A stretch of 38,471 bases of DNA. Origin: Limnoraphis robusta CS-951. Lineage in GTDB: Bacteria > Cyanobacteriota > Cyanobacteriia > Cyanobacteriales > Microcoleaceae. The stretch spans positions 1-38,471 of the forward strand of contig NZ_LATL02000238.1 in the NCBI RefSeq assembly GCF_000972705.2, given 5' to 3'. The notes beneath the pieces are model-generated. The model worked only from the letters and a program-made list of their open reading frames with translations. It did no database searches and was not told the origin of the DNA. Position 1 is the stretch's first letter. Every line of letters starts with the position of its first letter. Both the position numbers and the translations under genes were made by a program. This document shows positions 36,140-38,471 of the stretch, piece by piece.

Positions 36140-36400
36140 AAGACTAAAAAGTAAAAAAATTTAAGCCAATCTTAGCATCGGACTGGCTTAAATCCTCCCA
36201 AACTTGAAAATTCTCAAAAACCCGACAAACATCTTGGTGTTCACACAGGACAAACTGGAGAACACACTTGTATCGTTCAGATGTAGGCTTACCGCAGCGC
36301 CGTTTTACCCCAGTTTTTGACCTCAATATACTTTTTTAAAGTGGGTACCTTTGTTGAGCTTGAAGTTTCCGGATGCTAAGTCCGGTATACTGCCACTCAA
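36140..36400 (-). promoter_or_regulatory. Structured leader with terminator, possible attenuator or small RNA
   Basis: Seen on the minus strand: hairpin CCGGA-CTTAGCA-TCCGG (36385-36369), hairpin GTGTTC/GAACAC (36265-36237), and a 10-bp stem ATTTAAGCCA/TGGCTTAAAT (36193-36159) followed by T7. The stem-loop plus T-tract is a textbook terminator directed towards the SGNH hydrolase ATG, 14 bases on. Its loop contains GATGCTAAG, complementary to CTTAGCATC in the first hairpin (9 bp). A leader that ends or reads through, or a stand-alone RNA, would both fit. A -10-like TATATT lies at about 36326-36331 on this strand. Confidence 0.4.
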
Positions 36401-36703
36401 AGTTTCTCTGGTTCCCGAATATTGAGATTTACAGATCAAAAAAACATAAAGGCAGTCACCAACGCCGCAGCAGAACCTGTTCACTATTATAACTATTCTT
36501 GTTCAACTGTGGAGAGGTAAATTTACTTATTTCTTCATCAGGTCTTCCCCGGAACCCCACCTCCCGATACCTGTCATCTATTTACGTGAAATTACGGATT
36601 TTCGAGATAGTGAGACATCAACAGAATTCCGTAAATGTCCTGATGCGACTTGAGGGTGGGTAGCAGTAGACTCGAATTAATAAAACACAGCAGGGCAATA
36701 GCA
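36401..36703. other. Gene-free stretch upstream of the small secreted protein
   Basis: No coding frame is convincing. An imperfect hairpin is formed by ATTTACGTGAAATT (from about 36580) and AATTCCGTAAAT (to about 36634). It presumably holds the promoter of the next gene. Confidence 0.35.
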
Positions 36704-37060
36704 ATGTTGAAATCAAGGGTAGTGTTTGGGTTAGTCTTAATCATAGGTCTGTTCGCTACGCAAGCTCAAGCCGAAACTGAAAGTGTTAGCTTTACCTTAG
36801 TTAATCGTACCAGTCGCAATTTACAAGAGTTCTACGCTTCACCCCCTCAAGTTGAGGACTGGGAAGAAGATATTTTAGGTAGTGAAGTTCTAGGACCTGG
36901 AGAATCAGTCACTATTGTAATTGATGATGGTCGCGGAGATTGTCTGTACGACTTCATGGGCGTTTTAGGGCCAAATGCCGAGGGAACAGTCGGAGAAGGG
37001 GCTTTAATTCAATCCGGTGTGAGTGTGTGCGATGGCGACACTTACGAATATTATGAGTAG
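36704..37060 (+). CDS. Small secreted protein with two cysteines, unknown function
   Basis: 118 residues from the ATG at 36704. A clean signal peptide (VVFGLVLIIGLFA) with a predicted cut after AQA leaves about 95 residues. The mature part (VSFTLVNRTSRNLQEFYAS, GPGESVTIVIDDG, GDCLYDFMGVLG) is beta-rich, and its two Cys (GDC and SVCDG) probably form a disulfide. I recognise the VNRT...GDCxYD...VC pattern as a recurring periplasmic domain in cyanobacteria without known function. A longer frame from TTG 36650 would put the leader inside the protein and is rejected. Confidence 0.75.
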   Translation: MLKSRVVFGLVLIIGLFATQAQAETESVSFTLVNRTSRNLQEFYASPPQVEDWEEDILGSEVLGPGESVTIVIDDGRGDCLYDFMGVLGPNAEGTVGEGALIQSGVSVCDGDTYEYYE

Positions 37061-37064
37061 TAGT

Positions 37065-37290
37065 CTGATTTTTGACAACCGAGAAACCGAACGCACAAAC
37101 GTTGCAGTATTAGTAACATCGCTCGGAATATAAATCCTTTTGTACTGATCAATCACAATTTTAACGTCTTTTTCAACCGTTCCTAAAGCTTGTCAAACCA
37201 CTTGAGGATTATTAAAACAAAACCACATAAACCGTTCATCTCCCTCTAACCCAGGGAGTTTGTTTTTTGTTGGTAGAAATTTCCGTAAAA
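37065..37290 (-). pseudogene. Remnant of an unidentified gene
   Basis: The minus strand reads as a protein-like sequence through one frame change (near 37240) and one in-frame [16 protein letters not shown], then [38 protein letters not shown] and IYIPSDVTNTATF. The composition and length without other stops look like former coding sequence. I do not recognise the family. It overlaps the 3' side of the small secreted gene's gap and the valS upstream region. Confidence 0.4.
37240..37268 (+). terminator. Hairpin plus T-tract upstream of valS
   Basis: CTCCCT (37240-37245), seven-base loop, AGGGAG (37253-37258), then TTTGTTTTTTG. Likely ends transcripts coming from the small secreted gene. Confidence 0.55.
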
Positions 37291-37386
37291 GTTGAGAAGT
37301 TCGAGATTAAGTTTCTAGGTCTTCTGGCTTTGTGGCAAAATGTTAAGAGCAATTCAAAACGCTCACATTGTCTGCAATTATCGCCC

Positions 37387-38471
37387 ATGACCTCAACTAT
37401 CCCCAACCTTCCCAGCAAATACGACCCGTTTACCACCGAAGCCAAATGGCAAACCTACTGGGAGGAGAAACAAACCTTCAAAGCCGACCCCAACCATCCC
37501 GGCTCACCCTATTGTATTATGATTCCGCCCCCCAACGTCACGGGAAGCCTGCACATGGGTCACGCTTTCAATAATTCCTTGATTGATACCCTCATTCGTT
37601 ATCATCGGATGAAAGGCTATAATACGCTTTATCTTCCCGGAACTGACCATGCGAGTATTGCGGTTCATAGTGTTATTGAACGACAACTCAAACAAGAAGG
37701 AAAAACCCGTTTTGACTTAGGACGAGAAAAATTTCTTGAACGGGCTTGGGAATGGAAAGAACAATCAAGCGGTACAATTACAGGACAACTGCGACGTTTA
37801 GGAATTTCAGCCGACTGGACAAGAGAACGTTTTACCCTCGATGTTGGGTTAGCCAATGCGGTAATTGAAGCCTTTGTTCGGTTGTATGAAGACGGGCTAA
37901 TTTATCGCGGTCAATACATGGTAAATTGGTGTCCGGCGAGTGAATCTGCGGTGTCAGATGTTGAGGTTGAAAATAAAGAAGTTCAGGGGAATTTGTGGCA
38001 TTTTCGTTATCCGTTAACAGAAGGAAATGGCTATGTTGAAGTGGCAACAACTCGCCCTGAAACCATGTTAGGCGATACCGCAGTTGCAGTCAATCCCAAT
38101 GATCCTCGCTACAAACATTTAATCGGAAAAACGGTAACATTACCGATTATGAATCGGGAAATTCCGATTATCGCCGATGAATTTGTAGACCCCGAATTTG
38201 GAACAGGTTGTGTCAAAGTAACACCCGCCCACGACCCGAACGATTTTCAAATGGGTCAACGTCATCAACTGCCGATGATTAATATTTTAAATAAAAATGG
38301 TTCGTTGAATGAAAACGCCGGAAGCTTTGAAGGACAAGATCGATTTGTCGCCCGAAAAAATGTGGTTAAACAGTTGGAAAAAGAGGGATTTTTAGTTAAA
38401 ATAGAAGATTATAAACATAGTGTTCCCTATAGCGATCGCGGAAAAGTTCCTATCGAACCGCTATTATCAAC
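37387..38471 (+). CDS. valS: Valyl-tRNA synthetase, 5' part
   Basis: Charges tRNA-Val. The first 361 codons are in the window and the frame is open to the edge, so the gene is cut by the window and not broken. The class I HIGH-type motif appears as [15 protein letters not shown] (about 45-60). [11 protein letters not shown], the zinc/editing entry region [12 protein letters not shown] and the editing-domain [17 protein letters not shown] and [15 protein letters not shown] all match ValRS; the editing-domain Thr-Arg-Pro-Glu-Thr is present. The start ATG at 37387 gives the usual [15 protein letters not shown]-terminus. No obvious ribosome binding site. Confidence 0.95.
   Translation, partial: MTSTIPNLPSKYDPFTTEAKWQTYWEEKQTFKADPNHPGSPYCIMIPPPNVTGSLHMGHAFNNSLIDTLIRYHRMKGYNTLYLPGTDHASIAVHSVIERQLKQEGKTRFDLGREKFLERAWEWKEQSSGTITGQLRRLGISADWTRERFTLDVGLANAVIEAFVRLYEDGLIYRGQYMVNWCPASESAVSDVEVENKEVQGNLWHFRYPLTEGNGYVEVATTRPETMLGDTAVAVNPNDPRYKHLIGKTVTLPIMNREIPIIADEFVDPEFGTGCVKVTPAHDPNDFQMGQRHQLPMINILNKNGSLNENAGSFEGQDRFVARKNVVKQLEKEGFLVKIEDYKHSVPYSDRGKVPIEPLLS

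Noticed and set aside
36144..36326. 60-residue minus-strand frame before the SGNH hydrolase
   Set aside because: It runs through the terminator hairpin and T-tract, starts only at a TTG and looks unlike a protein.
36361..36420. tRNA-Ser-like stem loop (CCGGA-TGCTAAG-TCCGG, then GGTTCCCGAAT)
   Set aside because: The 7-base loop does not put a T at position 33, and no D arm or acceptor stem can be built; treated as part of a leader hairpin.

Overview
The window looks like chromosomal DNA from a filamentous (oscillatorian-type) cyanobacterium. The HIP1 octamer GCGATCGC recurs more than a dozen times (for example 473, 3411, 4198, 13698, 14041, 15977, 19203, 23137, 31388, 33210). The gene set fits: multi-PAS/GAF GGDEF-EAL proteins, an apocarotenoid oxygenase, a BT1-type folate transporter, HPPD, UbiD, a PEP-CTERM protein, a Uma2 protein and a Calx-beta/RTX giant. 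The DNA is AT-rich and carries several interspersed repeat families. No rRNA, convincing tRNA or CRISPR array was seen.

Layout. 1-1679: a decayed GGDEF/EAL paralogue, split by a repeat element, followed by repeat debris. 1680-6257: an intact membrane-bound PAS/GAF/GGDEF/EAL protein. 6346-8193 (minus): an SDR followed by HPPD. 8425-9924: three tandem peptidoglycan-binding-domain genes that share an upstream promoter-like module. 9960-12765 (minus): a NYN-LOTUS protein and an APC permease. 13063-14571: ubiD. 14582-15354: REP-like hairpins and a RAYT transposase. 15659-18630: folate/biopterin transporter and carotenoid oxygenase. 18852-20904: glycosyltransferase and ABC-2 permease. 21055-23885: Uma2 protein converging on a Ser/Thr kinase. 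24308-25408: PEP-CTERM beta-propeller. 25992-28415: GAF diguanylate cyclase with DXCF cyanobacteriochrome signatures, converging on a C5 DNA methyltransferase (28549-29841). 29976-34442 (minus): 1488-residue RTX/Calx-beta/beta-helix protein. 34857-37060: small hypothetical gene, SGNH-LysM hydrolase with a structured leader, and a small secreted protein. 37387 to the edge: valS, cut by the window.

The most unusual signal is a small non-coding element present three times (492-680, 21644-21859, 28420-28565), with an end-less relic at 1114-1183. It is bounded by 13-bp inverted repeats (ATATCATGTCCGG) and encloses a variable array of GGAGTCA heptamers (15 and 5 copies) or GAGTCACC octamers (4+2), then a polypurine block and a conserved AT-rich end. 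One copy sits inside the GGDEF/EAL pseudogene. The other two abut genes so closely that the element itself supplies the last codons and stop codon (Ile-Met-Ser-Gly-stop) of the Uma2 protein and of the DNA methyltransferase. Its left end has stops in all three frames within about 36 bp. It looks like a non-autonomous, MITE-like mobile element wrapped around an STRR-type repeat.

Functionally the region is a patchwork and not one pathway. Recurrent themes are c-di-GMP signalling (two intact proteins and one dead paralogue), the cell surface (peptidoglycan-binding trio, giant adhesin-like protein, PEP-CTERM protein, glycosyltransferase plus exporter permease) and quinone/carotenoid metabolism (ubiD, HPPD, carotenoid oxygenase).
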